A stretch of DNA of 64,000 nt, taken from Pogostemon cablin. Lineage: Eukaryota; Streptophyta; Magnoliopsida; Lamiales; Lamiaceae. Numbering within the stretch: the stretch's first letter is position 1; each line of letters starts with the position of its first letter. The notes under the pieces were generated by a model that saw only the letters and a list, made by a program, of their open reading frames with translations, did no database searches and was not told the DNA's origin. Positions 12,551-24,305 of this stretch are shown here, one piece after another. The position numbers and the translations under genes are program-made. Location: NCBI GenBank assembly GCA_023678885.1, contig CM042993.1, positions 1,386,501-1,450,500 on the forward strand, read 5' to 3'.

Positions 12551-13848
12551 GCTCTTTTAACATTTTCTTTCATTTTTTAACCTAAAAAACAGTCCTACTT
12601 CCCCAACATGTATTTGGTGGCATTAGGATATTTTTTGTAATTAAATTGAATAGTGAACTCTTTCCATTCTACAATGAAGGACACAATTATTTAAAATATA
12701 GAGTTTTAAAATAATCATTTTTTCACTTGCTTTTAAGGATAGTTTAGCATTTTTTAAGTAATAAATAAATGTAGAATAAGTTATATAAATTATAAAGAGT
12801 AAGGATAGTTTAGCATTTTTCGGGTAATAAATAATTTATAGATCTCATATAAATTATAAAGAGCAGTAATTTTGAAATTAAAGTATATGGGTTGTTGACG
12901 GATGATATGCTATATTCCGGGTAGTATTTTCACTAATTGGTCATGAAACTTGAGTAATTAATTTATTAATTTTTCTTTGTGTGCTGATAAAGCTTGAATT
13001 AATTGTTTAATAGTAATTAATTATCTTAAAAGAGGCGTTGACGTACATGTCAGTAATTCTTGTGGTGATCAAACTATTCGTGTTAATAATTACTCTGATT
13101 TTAGGACAAGAATTTTGACTTTGCATACTAGACCCATTTAATTAATGCTTTTATTACATATAATCTCCTTAATAACTATTTACATTTATGCATTGCCATT
13201 ATTGGAGGAACTACTCCTATAACAATTCAAGGGGAAATTGGACTTATAGCACCTATTGTAGAAATTAGAGTTTACCCCTCATTATAGCATGGTCTTGATA
13301 GTATTAAAGTTTAAGGTATTATACATTAATAAAATAATGAAACTAAATTGAAAAAACGTAGCTAGAAAATGTGGGGGTGACTAATAAGATAAGCTAAATG
13401 AAGAATCATTATATACAACAATGGGAAAAGTTAAAGCCAAAATAAATCATTTCAATAAAACTAGAAATTTGTCCATAATAAATAAGGCAAAGTTAGACAC
13501 TTCAAAGTTAAAAAGATAGACTTAAAGCTTTTGATTGGACGTATAACCGTTTTCTAACATTATAACTTCCACATAGTAGTATATAAATATTTAAAATAAG
13601 GATAAATATAAACGGATCAAATTGATTCGGATCAATTGAGTTGTTATGGTAAGTTTTGAATAATTAAAAATGCTCATAGACTAAATTACCCTTTTTAACA
13701 TATAAGGTAGTATTAATTATTATTTAGGTAAGAATTTATCATATTAATTGAACTAATGAGATCATTTATTGTTTTACTTTTCTTATAAAATAATTTTAAT
13801 TATAATATAAATATTAATCTATATCTAATTTATTATTATTAATTAAAC

Positions 13849-13854
<6 letters not shown>

Positions 13855-13886
<32 letters not shown>
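13855..13886. repeat. (AT)n microsatellite
   Basis: An uninterrupted run of AT dinucleotides in an AT-rich spacer. Confidence 0.9.
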
Positions 13887-13890
<4 letters not shown>

Positions 13891-14871
13891 GGGTTTATAA
13901 TTATTAGTAAATAATTATATTTACAATTTTAATAATAAAATTCTTCATTAGTTATATTATAAACTAATAATTATATACACTTATATTTTATATATATTTA
14001 TTTAAATAAATGCTAAGATGTTGTTTAGCATATAATTCATTTAAATAAATGCTATGAAAAATGCACGCAACAAATTTTTTCTCCTGTTCATAATATTTTA
14101 AAATAAATAATTTTTTCATTTTTAAAAGTAGTATACTTTATTTTATTAAAAAATATTATCAATTTTTATAACTAAATATTAATTACGAAAGTTATAATTT
14201 TTTATTTATTAGATATCATTTTTTATTAATAATTTATCACTTTTATCTAGCTTTTAAATTATTTTTCATAAAACAATTCAATTGATTATTATTACTTTAT
14301 TATTATAAAATATCATTTTCTACTAAAAATATCATTACTTTTTCATCTATCACACAAATTTACTTTTTCATCTATCTTACAAATTGTTTATTAAATAATA
14401 TATTGGATGATTATAAATTTTCATTGATCACACATACTAATATATATTAAAAATATTATCACTTTTCCTGAGACCTCAACCATGATAAATATGATGTTGA
14501 GCCAAAAATGTAATTTAATTTGCGTTTTTAGCTAGAAACATAACAGTGAATCAAAAAATCTTCTAGAAAGCGATAAATCTGGATCTCAAAATGATCCCTC
14601 TCACAGAATTAGATCCGTGAGACTATCTCGTACAAGTGTTTACCTTAAAGTTAATAGTTCATTGTATATTATAAAATGAAATTATTTTTTTACGCTACTA
14701 TGAAGTAATAATTTATTACTGTGTATGTTTTTTTTTATGTTGTAAATTATATTACATAAATTAAAAATATATACAAATTTAATATCTTTTAATATTTATG
14801 TTTAAAATTTATTTAAATTAACTTTAAAATTTAAAATTATATTCATTTCAAACTAACTTTAAATTTAATAA

Positions 14872-15235
14872 CACTACAAAAATACTAAAGTATTTTTTAC
14901 CAACAGAATATTTTGTTAGTAGAAGTCTTAATTACATTGTTAAATTTATTTACTAGCGTAATCCGTTGGTAAAGTGAAGGTTGGTAAATTTTTAGCAATG
15001 AAAATTCAATTCCATTGGTAAATAATTTTGTTGGTAATTTATATAAAGATTTCCTTGGTAATCCGCTTGGTAATTACCAACGGATTGAATTCCATTAGTA
15101 AAATAGAGAATAAATTTATTGGCATTCTGTTGCTAAAAGAAAAATGTCATTTTTGTTATTAATCTGCCGGTAATTAACAATGGATTTCACTGTTGGTAAA
15201 TTCCATTGTTAAAAAATATTTTTTTTTGTATAGTG
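14872..15235. mobile_element. Miniature CACTA-type DNA transposon
   Basis: The left end reads CACTACAAAAATAC, and the right end is the inverse CACTATACAAAAAAAAAT. Both ends are flanked by the 3-bp duplication TAA (14869-14871 and 15236-15238), as CACTA elements make. The 364-bp interior holds many subterminal copies of TTGGTAA and CCGTTGGTAA in both orientations, which resemble transposase-binding repeats. No transposase is encoded, so it is non-autonomous. Confidence 0.75.
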
Positions 15236-15368
15236 TAAATCGTCCATGCCTTTTTTTAATAAATAATAATTAATTAAAATTAATTTTAAGTATAATATAT
15301 ATAATTTAATAAATTGTCCATACTTTTTTATTTTTGAATACATAATTATTAGATAAAATTAGTTTTAA

Positions 15369-15414
15369 ATATATATATATATACATATATATGTATATAT
15401 ATATATATATATAC

Positions 15415-15449
<35 letters not shown>
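15369..15449. repeat. (TA)n/(ATAC) microsatellite cluster
   Basis: Successive TA runs are interrupted by TACATATATATG units. The array is long and likely polymorphic. Confidence 0.9.
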
Positions 15450-15456
<7 letters not shown>

Positions 15457-16660
15457 AGAAACAAAAAAAATAAAAATAGTAATACTAAGATACGATATTC
15501 AAATAAATTTAAATTAGTTATAGTTTATTTATGGAAGAAAATTAATTAACTTAATTAATGAAATTATATAAGTTAAATTAGCAGTAAGGTTAAAATAGTA
15601 ATTGGACCTTGTTAAAAGGCTATTGATCCGGATCAAATTGATCCAAATAGCAAGGTCCTTAAAATAATTCAACTACGTAAATTATGTCACTTCTTTGAGT
15701 GTGATTCCCAAATCTGTTCTATGTCAATTTATGTGTTGAATGCAATTAGTACATAGAATGGACATATTCCTTGGACGTCTTGATTGCAATAAACCCACTT
15801 ATAGTTAATAGCATTTAGACAGATTTATTTGAGCCCAACTACCAAAATACCCAAAGGATAGCTCACCAATGTTAGAAATATGATACCTCCTACGTCTTTG
15901 ATATTTCTTCACGTATTTGAGTGTGCTGTGATTAAGAAAATGTATGCTTTGGATGGATGAATGATGAAGATAAGAAAGGTAAAATTGTGATATCACATCT
16001 TCATATACATTTGAAGTGATCAATTTAATTTTAAATGAATTGAGATGAAACCACTCTAAAAAAAAAAGAAAAAAAAAGACAATTTTAAGGGAAGACAAGT
16101 TTTAAATCACAATGCTTAAAGTAGTAATATTTCACTACTATGAATAATATTACAAATACAATTATAAGATGCAAAATTAAAACCCCACATGAATATGGGA
16201 TGAAATATGCTATAATTAAGAGAAATGAATCCTCTATGTATGTTTTATTGAGTTGCAAAGAATGCATTGAATGATGTAGCTTTCACAAGTTGAGACATTC
16301 GATAGGGTTTTGCTTGGTTTTCTGAATCACTCTTCGTTATCTTTTGGGGTATTATTAATGAGAAAGTGAAAGGACACAAGAATTGGGTGGAGAATGTAGT
16401 TGGGCTACCTTCTGCAACTACATGCATGTTATAGCTAATTCTATGCTATTTTATGTTTAATTTTGTTTCTTCTTCCATCTTAATAAATCATCCCATACTC
16501 CATTCATGATGCCATTTAAAGCTTGCTTCAACTTTTTTAAATAAATAAAATTTTAACACCAATTTTCCTTGGAGAAGGTGAAGCTTCACCACCCTTGCTT
16601 GCTCAATTTTATTCAAAATTTCATGGAATGATTCAGGAATTTAGGAGTACCTGCCCACCG

Positions 16661-16688
16661 CCCCCCCCCCCCCCCCCCCCCCCCCCCC
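16661..16688. repeat. Homopolymer C28 tract
   Basis: Twenty-eight consecutive C residues are followed by ACCCC and A-runs. The G-rich complement could form a G-quadruplex. Such runs are prone to sequencing and assembly length errors. Confidence 0.9.
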
Positions 16689-17682
16689 ACCCCAAAAAAA
16701 CCCCCAAAAAAAAATTAATTAATTATGATATAGGAATAGTATATAGTTATTTTTATGATGGAACATTGGTTCTATATTACAAATCCTCTACCTACAAGAA
16801 AAAGGAGGAACAGTGATGAATTTTTTTTTCATCATTATGTATGAATTTTCGTCGCTAAAGTTTGTTAGTGACGAAAAACACTCGTCGCCACGCTTCGACG
16901 CTACATGAGCATGTTAACTTGATTTGCGACGAAAATTTATTTTTTCTTAGCAAATTTAGCGACAATAATAAAAATTCGTTTCTAAATATTACCAAGGAAA
17001 AAATAAAATTAATTGCTAATATTAATTTTTTTTTTCAATTGCATTATTGTCTTGATATAGTTTTACAAGGCAATCGAAATTTTCAATAAGGATGGATGAT
17101 AAAGCAATTGCAACTGAAGAGAGAAATCTTATCTATATCTCCAAAAGGAGGAAATTCTTCTGAAAAGTGTGGTTATCTTAACTCTTAGCTTACCTTTATG
17201 ATCATCTTATTGACCCCCAAGTCATTTTAAAGCTTAAAGCTGTTTCTATCTTTAAGCTTGTTAATTATGTTATTTAAATGCTAAGTGGGGTCTGTTATGA
17301 TTTATGGAACATACATTGAGGATTGTAAACACAACTCCACTTTATCTAGTTATTTTCTTGTTCTATAGGATGTATGTATTTAACTAATCAAATGGATGTG
17401 ACATTTATTATTCGTTTAAATATGTACATTGGAATTCATTTATTATTATCATTATTATTATTGTTATTATTATAAATTTAACTCAATTCCTTTTAAAATT
17501 AGTTTTAAGCTTCACAACACAGACAAATTAGAACACTATTGGTGAAATATTAAACGGTGGATATTTTTAATGACACGTGTCTTATTTAGAACTATACTTA
17601 CACGTATATTTCTATCGGTTAGAGCACATAGTGATGTATGAAAATCCATATAACGTAATTAATCAAGAGTGTATATTAAGTG

Positions 17683-18003
17683 CAGGTGCAAGGGTGCACC
17701 CATATGTGTATAACTTCTTATTCTATTTTGTATACATGTTATTCTCTTTTGTATGCGTGTTTTGTAATAATTGTATACTTATTTCACACTAAATTTTTCA
17801 TTAAAAAAACCATCATTTATATGTGTATAACTTTTTATTCAATAGTATATACATGTATTTTAATAATTGTATATTTTTTACACTCAATTTTTCATTAAAA
17901 AAATTAACAATTAAATTGTATATATTTTTACTCATAATTGTATATGTTTTGTTTATATTTGTATGTGGGTGCACACGAAGCTTCGTGTGCACCCGGGTGC
18001 ACA
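17683..18003. repeat. Repeat family C, copy 1, ending in a 28-bp palindrome
   Basis: The unit opens GTGCAAGGGTGCACCC and carries two diverged internal copies of a TATGTGTATAACTT..GTATACATG..TTTTTCATTAAAAAAA block. It ends in a perfect 28-bp palindrome at 17967-17994 (half-site GGGTGCACACGAAG) followed by GGGTGCACAC. A related copy in the opposite orientation lies at 29690-29935. Confidence 0.7.
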
Positions 18004-18089
18004 CTATATTTAGCCATTAATCAAAGAGTTCGGAAATTTAAAGTATTTGTCTATTGGTTTTTTATTTTATGAAAGTTTGAATATTTTGC

Positions 18090-18127
18090 TGGGCTATGTA
18101 ATACATTTGGCCCATTAGTAAAGCCCA
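18090..18127 (+). promoter_or_regulatory. Cluster of site II-like (TGGGCY) motifs
   Basis: TGGGCT at 18090, GGCCCA at 18109 and AGCCCA at 18122 fall within 38 bp, just before a GC-richer, leader-like stretch. Site II elements mark promoters of growth- and translation-linked plant genes, so a transcript may start just downstream. No clear long coding gene follows. Confidence 0.4.
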
Positions 18128-18139
18128 ATGTCAAGTGAT

Positions 18140-19928
18140 GAAGGAGAGCGCAGGTTGCCCGGCCAGTTTCTCCTCGGTAGCAGGTAGCATTTCTGCGTGT
18201 ACTCCTTCCACGTGTATCTTCCTTATCGGCGTGTTCATTTCTTTCTCCGGTGTGGGTGTACACGTGTCTTCAGATCAGTCTTCATCACTCAAACAAGGGC
18301 AATTCAATTTTTCTTTCTTGCCCGACCGTCTGCCCTCTTCCTCGCTTCCTCACGATATATTTCTTCGGAAGAAAATTCGACAAAGGTAGAGTTTCTCCGC
18401 CGCCTGCTGCACCTCTTTCTGCTCTCAAACGACGACATCCGGTGGTAAACCATACTCTTTGTTAATCAAAGCACGTCTATATGTAATTTTTTTTTTTTTT
18501 TTTGTTCTGCTGCGCATGTCGTACTCTTCACTTGATTGTTGATATGAATTATGAAATATGAAATGATTCGGAAATGGTAATTAGTAATCGTTAGATGAAT
18601 TTTCCTATTCTAACTCATGCCTATGAGGTACTCGATAAAATGTCTACAAGCAGGTGCTGATAAAGTAGGGTACTCTTGGCATCAATTTTTTAGTTTTGTG
18701 TTGTGATTCTCTGTCTTGGCTGCGTTGCTTCGCATTACATGTTAAAATTGGTCCTTTTTACTTTGATATTTGCCACTTTAAACACAAGTATCAAGCGTCC
18801 GTTATCTTTTTTTTTTACTAGAGATGTCCTTCAATTTGTGGTCTCTCATGTCATGTTTTATGCTCCTTGTTTTTTAATTTGATTATCCCTTATTTCTTGC
18901 TATATTAGGTTTTTTTATCTTTTGAATGTGAGAATTTATATTTACAATTTATGTACACTTACAGCAGTTCGTAATAGTGTTCTTCAGCATTTCTGCGACT
19001 ACTCAATTTTCAGCCTACTAGGTACTATAGTGTTGTTAACCCAAAGAATTCTCAGCTTCATTGGTCTTTGTTGAGAACTTATGATCTACTATTTTTTACA
19101 GGTTGTGCTCATTACTAGATTTTTCACATAATTCTTGAAGGAATGTACTTGAATACTATAGGTTGCTTAACAATTATCAATATGAGCACCAAACATTGTC
19201 AAAGCAATAAGCATGCCAGAAGAAATAAATTTGTTGAAAGTATTTAATTCTTGAGAGAACATGTGAAGCCTAAGGCTATTTTCAAATTCTGAACAAGCGG
19301 ATGAATAATTTATAACTCTAATTTATAACTCTCTAGCTTTTATCGAAGAGTAACGAGTGTTGCATGTACAAATTCCTTAATGAACACTAAGAAAGTTTAT
19401 GAGAACAATCCAAATGATTTATCAATTCATTCAAGTTAAAGTTGTATATTGACATGAATTGGGAAACTGATTTAGAGGAAATGGTCATTAGTCATTGTTA
19501 TGATTTGTGAAGAATTAACCTGTTTTAATACATGTCTATGAGATACTCAATGAAATGCTTATTGTTTTAAATCATGGTATTCAGTTGAAATCAGCATTAG
19601 CCCGCGCCATGCCGGTCGATCGACTCAGTGAGTTACCTAACTCAATAATTCTTGAAATCCTCCACTGAGGGCAGTTGAGATCCATGCATCTCTTGATGGT
19701 CCGACGTTATTTCAATTTATTGTGTTTCTGTTAAACTATTGTAGCATGCTACAAAAGTTGGCGATCTGTCCCAAGGATCTACCAAAGTTGGCGATCTGTC
19801 CCAAGGATTTCGAAGATTATACTCCAGAGGCAGAGTTTATCACTACTCCAGTGATTATGTATAAAGCTGCGCGGTTGCTGTTGAGCTTGCAGAGATCTTT
19901 TCCAACTACACAGATAATATTGAACTAA
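18140..19928 (+). other. Doubtful short gene: leader-like region plus an exon with a 30-nt tandem repeat
   Basis: A relatively GC-rich segment (18140-18465) follows a site II cluster and resembles a 5' leader. About 1.2 kb of T-rich, intron-like sequence separates it from an exon-like piece opening after TATTGTAG at 19744. That piece contains two tandem copies of a 30-nt unit (AAAGTTGGCGATCTGTCCCA core, 19754-19813). One frame encodes KLAICPKDLP twice and continues DYTPEAEFITTPVIMYKAAR to a stop at 19928. Another encodes TKVGDLSQGS twice and stops near 19860. I recognise neither product. It could be a small gene, a gene remnant or a non-coding transcript. Confidence 0.3.
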
Positions 19929-20784
19929 AACAAATTGTTGTGTTAGCTACCCTCTTTTGGAAACCAGTGTTAGGCCACTGTTTCATCAGACAATTAGCTG
20001 TTAACTCTAATTCAGTCATATTTTTCAAGCATTCCTGCTGTTGGTAATGGACTTGTGTCAAGTATTTGATTCTCTTTATGGTGTTATTTTTAGTCTATTT
20101 GTTATTTGTAAAGATTTTTGGACTTAATTTCATCTTGCATTCACCCTTAGCTCCTTGTGTTGAACCTCAGGATGCGGACTAGTATATTCAATAATTCAAA
20201 TATTAGTTCTACTATGGAATCCAAAATATTGACCCTACTTTTATTCTATTCATAAATAACGTTTTGAGCTAGAAAGTGAAGATCACATCTTTTTTCTATC
20301 TCTATAATCTATATGCAGATATGGTACATAATTATTAAATATATTTATTAATATCTTAAAACGCATTTAAACATCCAAACAAATATGGGTTGCAGGGATT
20401 CCTACTTTAGCTCATATGTAAAACTTATGATAGATTTTTGTGCAAGAATAAATATGGTGTTAGTTAGAATGTGCCGGTGAGTAAATATTAATTAAATGAT
20501 AAATAAATCTTAATATATATTAAATGAGATTTTCTCATATAAAATCAGCAATTACAGTCTTAGTTAACAAGTACAGCAAACATTGCAATGGAGCCTATAA
20601 TCACCCCAAGAAAAAGCTCCAACCAAATTTTTACACCAAAATTTTTGTTGGGTAAATAATTTTGGATAATTGGGTTCATGATAGATCTTCCATCCAAATG
20701 GTACCCCAAAATCACATAAGAATCTGGGTTCTAAGTAGATGTTTAGCTTGGAAGAGCTACCATGATCCCCCATTAAAAAGAAAA

Positions 20785-20825
<41 letters not shown>

Positions 20826-20833
20826 GTTGGGAG
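19929..20833. other. Spacer downstream of the 19.7-kb exon-like piece
   Basis: AT-rich with no supported gene. It includes an (AT)n run at 20793-20821 after an A-run, immediately 3' of the next minus-strand gene. Confidence 0.5.
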
Positions 20834-21388
20834 TCAAGTTACTTTAATGCCCTTGGCATCAGAAACCAAATGCTGCCTAAACATAGCAATGAAGGCCTCA
20901 ACTCTGAGGTTCAATTCCTCCTCAGTGAGCTGATCATAATCTTCTTTCTTTCCGTCGTCGTCTCCATTGTTCGACAACAACGTAGGCAGTTCACCACCAC
21001 CACCATCACCATCACCATCACCATCCACAGGAGTCTGTTTGCTCTTCTTCTTAACCAACTTTACAGTTGCAAAATCCTGAGCATGGTTTTGATTCAATGG
21101 CATTTGCAGTTTAGAAGTAAAAAGAATGGCCAAGAGCAAGAGATTGAGAGCAAGAAAAACCCACAAACGCCAATGCACGAACACGGGCACCATTACTGCT
21201 CGTTCGATGCACGCCATGAATGCAGCGGTTCCAGCTGCAAAGCTCACTGCTTTCACCCCTCCCTTCTCCTCTCCCTCCATTTGATCATATGGAACCATAT
21301 TTTTGGCTTCTTTATACCTCAAGTTGAGGGCAGGATAAAAAGTATGGCATGAAGGAGTTGTAATGATGAGAGAGAAGACAGTAGACAT
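20834..21388 (-). CDS. Membrane protein with DUF761-like C-terminal motif
   Basis: A single exon of 184 aa if the first ATG is used. The middle has a hydrophobic span (residues about 72-93, ending RLWVFLALNLLLLAILF) preceded by a smaller hydrophobic stretch, suggesting membrane anchoring. An acidic Asp/Gly run (DGDGDGDGGGG) comes next. The C-terminus, LTEEELNLRVEAFIAMFRQH, closely resembles the conserved tail of plant DUF761 (cotton-fibre-expressed) proteins. Function is unknown. The true start may be a downstream Met (MVPYDQ or MEGEEKGG), since the leader up to there is weakly protein-like. The (CAC/CAT)n run in the DNA underlies the Asp/Gly repeat and may vary in length. Confidence 0.75.
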   Translation of the reverse strand: MSTVFSLIITTPSCHTFYPALNLRYKEAKNMVPYDQMEGEEKGGVKAVSFAAGTAAFMACIERAVMVPVFVHWRLWVFLALNLLLLAILFTSKLQMPLNQNHAQDFATVKLVKKKSKQTPVDGDGDGDGGGGELPTLLSNNGDDDGKKEDYDQLTEEELNLRVEAFIAMFRQHLVSDAKGIKVT

Positions 21389-22384
21389 TATTCTAGTTGT
21401 TCATTTGTAGCAGGCGTGCACCGGCTTTTCCAGCATGTTTTAGTATTACTACTACTCTTGAGTACCTTTTAATTTAGTGATACATATCTGCAGTCAAACT
21501 ATATTCTATAAAATAAATCTTCTTTCTACTTTATGATCCACTACACTGATTTTTTATTTCTATATAAAACAGAATACTAGACGCTTTTGATCCAAGAAAC
21601 TATTTTTTGCAGAAAGGGGTCAGTAAAGCCTATATATAAAGCCTAATGACATTTTTTCAGGATTTAACAATATTTTACTGGGGCATGTAAGAATATGCAT
21701 CACCACGTCAACGAATTCATGTGCTTTGTGATATGTACACAATTTGCCCACTATTTTGGTATACATAATTAATAAATACGTAGATTTTTTAATTAATTAG
21801 TTCGATATCTAGTAGTAATAATAAAAAATATTAATTTATAACAAGACCAGTATCTTTCTAAAATAATTAGTGCATATAACATAACGAGGATGGATTTAAA
21901 TGGGGTCTTTCCGCCCCTTCCAGATTTTTAAATTTTTATTCTATATATGTTTAAAAAATGTTTAAAATGATGAAATACTCTTATTTTAAAAATTCTACCT
22001 CTTAATGATAAAACCTAAAATCCATCTAAATTGAACTTTTATTTTAGAAAGTTAATAGTTGTCATGACCAGACCACATGTTTCATTCACCCTTACACTTG
22101 GGCAAATATTTGAGAGAGCAATTGAAAAGTAATGTGCTTCAAATGCTTAACTAATTTTCAAGAAGTCAAAATCCAGCAAGCTTGGCATTGAGGAAGAAAT
22201 TCGACAATTGGACTGCTGAACTCATAACTCAGTTACACCAACTCTAATAGAAGATCCAAATTCAGACAATAGGGATTATGTAAAAAAGATAATTAAACAC
22301 TTGGAAACAATCATTCATACGCCGCAGTAACATATATGTAACTGTAATACCTATACCAGTTGCCACTTGATCCAGTCATCAATT
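21389..22384. other. Spacer between two minus-strand genes
   Basis: AT-rich; no open frame with recognisable features. It should hold the promoter of the DUF761-like gene and the 3' UTR of none that I can define, plus the 3' side of the coiled-coil gene. Confidence 0.4.
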
Positions 22385-24034
22385 CTAAATAGCAGTGTCT
22401 TCTTCCACAGTGCACTCAATTCTTGACGAACTATTCAACTCAAGTTTTACAGCCATTTCATCCGTTGTCACCAACACATCTATCAACTCCATGCTTTCTG
22501 GTAGAGCTACGTCATGTAAGAATTCTTTCGACACCTCCACATGATTAAAACTAGCAGTATCAGGCCCATCTCCATATCTCTCACACTTTTTAACTTTGCT
22601 AGAAGTGGAATGTGAGAAAGGTTTTCGAGGTCTCTTGTTTTGGTAAGAACTTCGCTTCCTACTTGACGTAATAACATCACCCCACATCTTTAGTTTTCTT
22701 TTTCTGAGACTTCTCCGCCCTATAAAAACAGCATCATCTTTTACCAGCTGATCTTTTTCTTCTACTACATAATTACTTGTCTCTGTTGCAACAATTCTCT
22801 GTGTACATCCATTCCGAAACCTCTCAGGCTGCTTAATCTGATCCAAAACAGGTTCATCATCATCTGAGCAACCATTGGGTTCAGGATCATAAATTACATT
22901 CAGCGTATCCCCACCGACAGTGCTAAATTCAGGTCCTAGATTGAATGATGGGGTGAGAAGATCACAGCCACTATTCATGCCGTTTGCTTTACTACTTTTC
23001 TGTTCCAAATTTTCTTCATTCTGTACATCAATTTGCATTCTTTTGTTCTTCACCTCATATAGTTGCTGCTCTGTCTGGTTCAGTTCGGCTCTAAGATCCA
23101 TGATGATCCCTTCAGCTTCATTTAACTGAGATTCCAGCTCCTCATATTTTTTTTGTAGATTCATTGAGGTACTCTCTGCTTCTTTACTCTGTAAATTCAA
23201 CAAAAATCACTGCTATTATAAGCATCATACTCGAAATCTTAAATGAGGTTAACACAGTATATTCCAAGATAATCATTACCAGCTACAAGAACCATACATT
23301 TATTGTCTCTCTTCAGAAATCAATAGAATTTTGATCATAATGAATTTTTTCACAATCTAATGGATTACTTCTTTCAAAGTCCTGTTGTTTCTCCTCACAA
23401 ACTGGATCCTAATTCCTAATCAAGCAAGAGTAGTGTTATGACTTCAAATCCACTAGCTGGAAATACCTTAAATTGTAACACTCAATGATGCCCAGAAATA
23501 ACCATCGCCACTCATAGCAAAAATGAAAAGAGAAAGTAATGAAGTGGAGCAACATTGTTGAAGCACGATAATCCCAACAAATTCATAAAATCGCAATGCA
23601 CAACTAACTTCTCATATCTTCACCTCAGAATCGAGTTCTTAAATACTTAAATTCACAATTAAATAACAATAATAGTAATAAACTTCAACAATCTTTCTCC
23701 GCAAATGACTTACGACTGACGCAACTAATAAAAAAAAGAAAAAAATTGATAATTACTTTCGCATCGATCATTTGTTTCAGGCGGATGAGCAATGCGGCGG
23801 CCTCTTCTTTAGCGGAATTCACCTCTTGCTCCATCCGCCGAGCTCTTAATTCCGCTTCCATTACACGCGCCGCCGCTTTTTTCGCCGTGTTAAGTATCAT
23901 TTCCGCATATACCTTCTTTAGCGCTTCCATTTCCTACATCAGACATCAAAACAATCAAAAAATCAAACCGGTAACAGCTTCGAAAGCCATGGATGATTCC
24001 ACAAACTTAACGTGCCTACCTCCATTTCCGTCAT
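22385..24034 (-). CDS. Plant coiled-coil protein of unknown function
   Basis: Three exons: 24020-24034 (a 15-nt first exon, MTEME), 23757-23933 and 22385-23188. The joined CDS is 996 nt (331 aa), with phase 0 at both joins. Residues about 6-64 form a helix starting EALKKVYAEMILNTAKKAAA, a pattern I associate with an uncharacterised plant family. A second coiled coil at about 65-115 (KKYEELESQLNEAEGIIMDL) follows. The remainder is low-complexity and basic, with likely nuclear localisation clusters (RRSLRKRKLKMWG and SSRKRSSYQNKRPRKP). A chromatin- or nucleus-associated structural role is inferred from composition only. The promoter carries four site II-like motifs. Confidence 0.85.
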
Positions 24035-24245
24035 GGTCGGATATCGACGATTGATGCCGGAGTGGAGGACTTTGGATTCAACGTGCTGGAGAGACCGCCG
24101 GCTAGTAGCGATGCCTTAGTTGACGATAATACCCCCCTTATTGTGTTTAATTACGGTTAATGGGGCTATGGATATTTATCGTTTGGCGCCAAGAATTGAT
24201 AGAGTGCGGGTAGTGCTGTGGAGGTCATTTCTAAAATTTCCTAAT

Positions 24246-24305
24246 TGGGCTTTGAGACCGGCCCATTGAAGTAACATTGGCCCATTAATTAAAATGGGAT
24301 GGGCT
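24246..24305 (-). promoter_or_regulatory. Site II-like (TGGGCY) cluster upstream of the coiled-coil gene
   Basis: Four copies lie 210-270 bp upstream of the ATG: TGGGCT at 24246, GGCCCA at 24260 and 24279, and TGGGCT at 24300. Such clusters bind TCP factors in genes linked to cell growth. The function here is inferred. Confidence 0.5.

Larger units (their letters stand above)
10701..14868. other. AT-rich gene-poor spacer with diverged repeats
   Basis: No gene is supported here. Contents include a GA/GGTGG-rich patch at 10855-10900, a T-run at 11136-11151, a near-duplicate of about 100 bp at 12230-12320 and 12335-12425 (GTGAGATGAATAA..AAATGATAATTATTATA-type units), a repeated TAGTTTAGCATTTTT block near 12741 and 12801, and an AT array at 13855-13886. 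Confidence 0.6.
15236..17680. other. AT-rich spacer
   Basis: No supported gene. It holds AT arrays (15369-15449), a C-tract (16661-16688), and a truncated CACTA-like end starting CTACAAGAAAAAGG near 16792 with TTCGTCGC/GCGACGAA inverted units to about 16985. Short open frames here lack domains. Confidence 0.55.

Noticed and set aside
16595..16816. Proline-rich 73-aa frame
   Set aside because: The proline run is only the C28 tract; no other coding signal.
17577..18020. Cluster of hydrophobic small frames on both strands
   Set aside because: They lie within repeat family C and come from its AT-rich repeated blocks.
20870..21352. 160-aa plus-strand frame opposite the DUF761-like gene
   Set aside because: Low-complexity Thr/Ile/His translation of the complementary Asp/Gly run; the minus strand has the recognisable motif.
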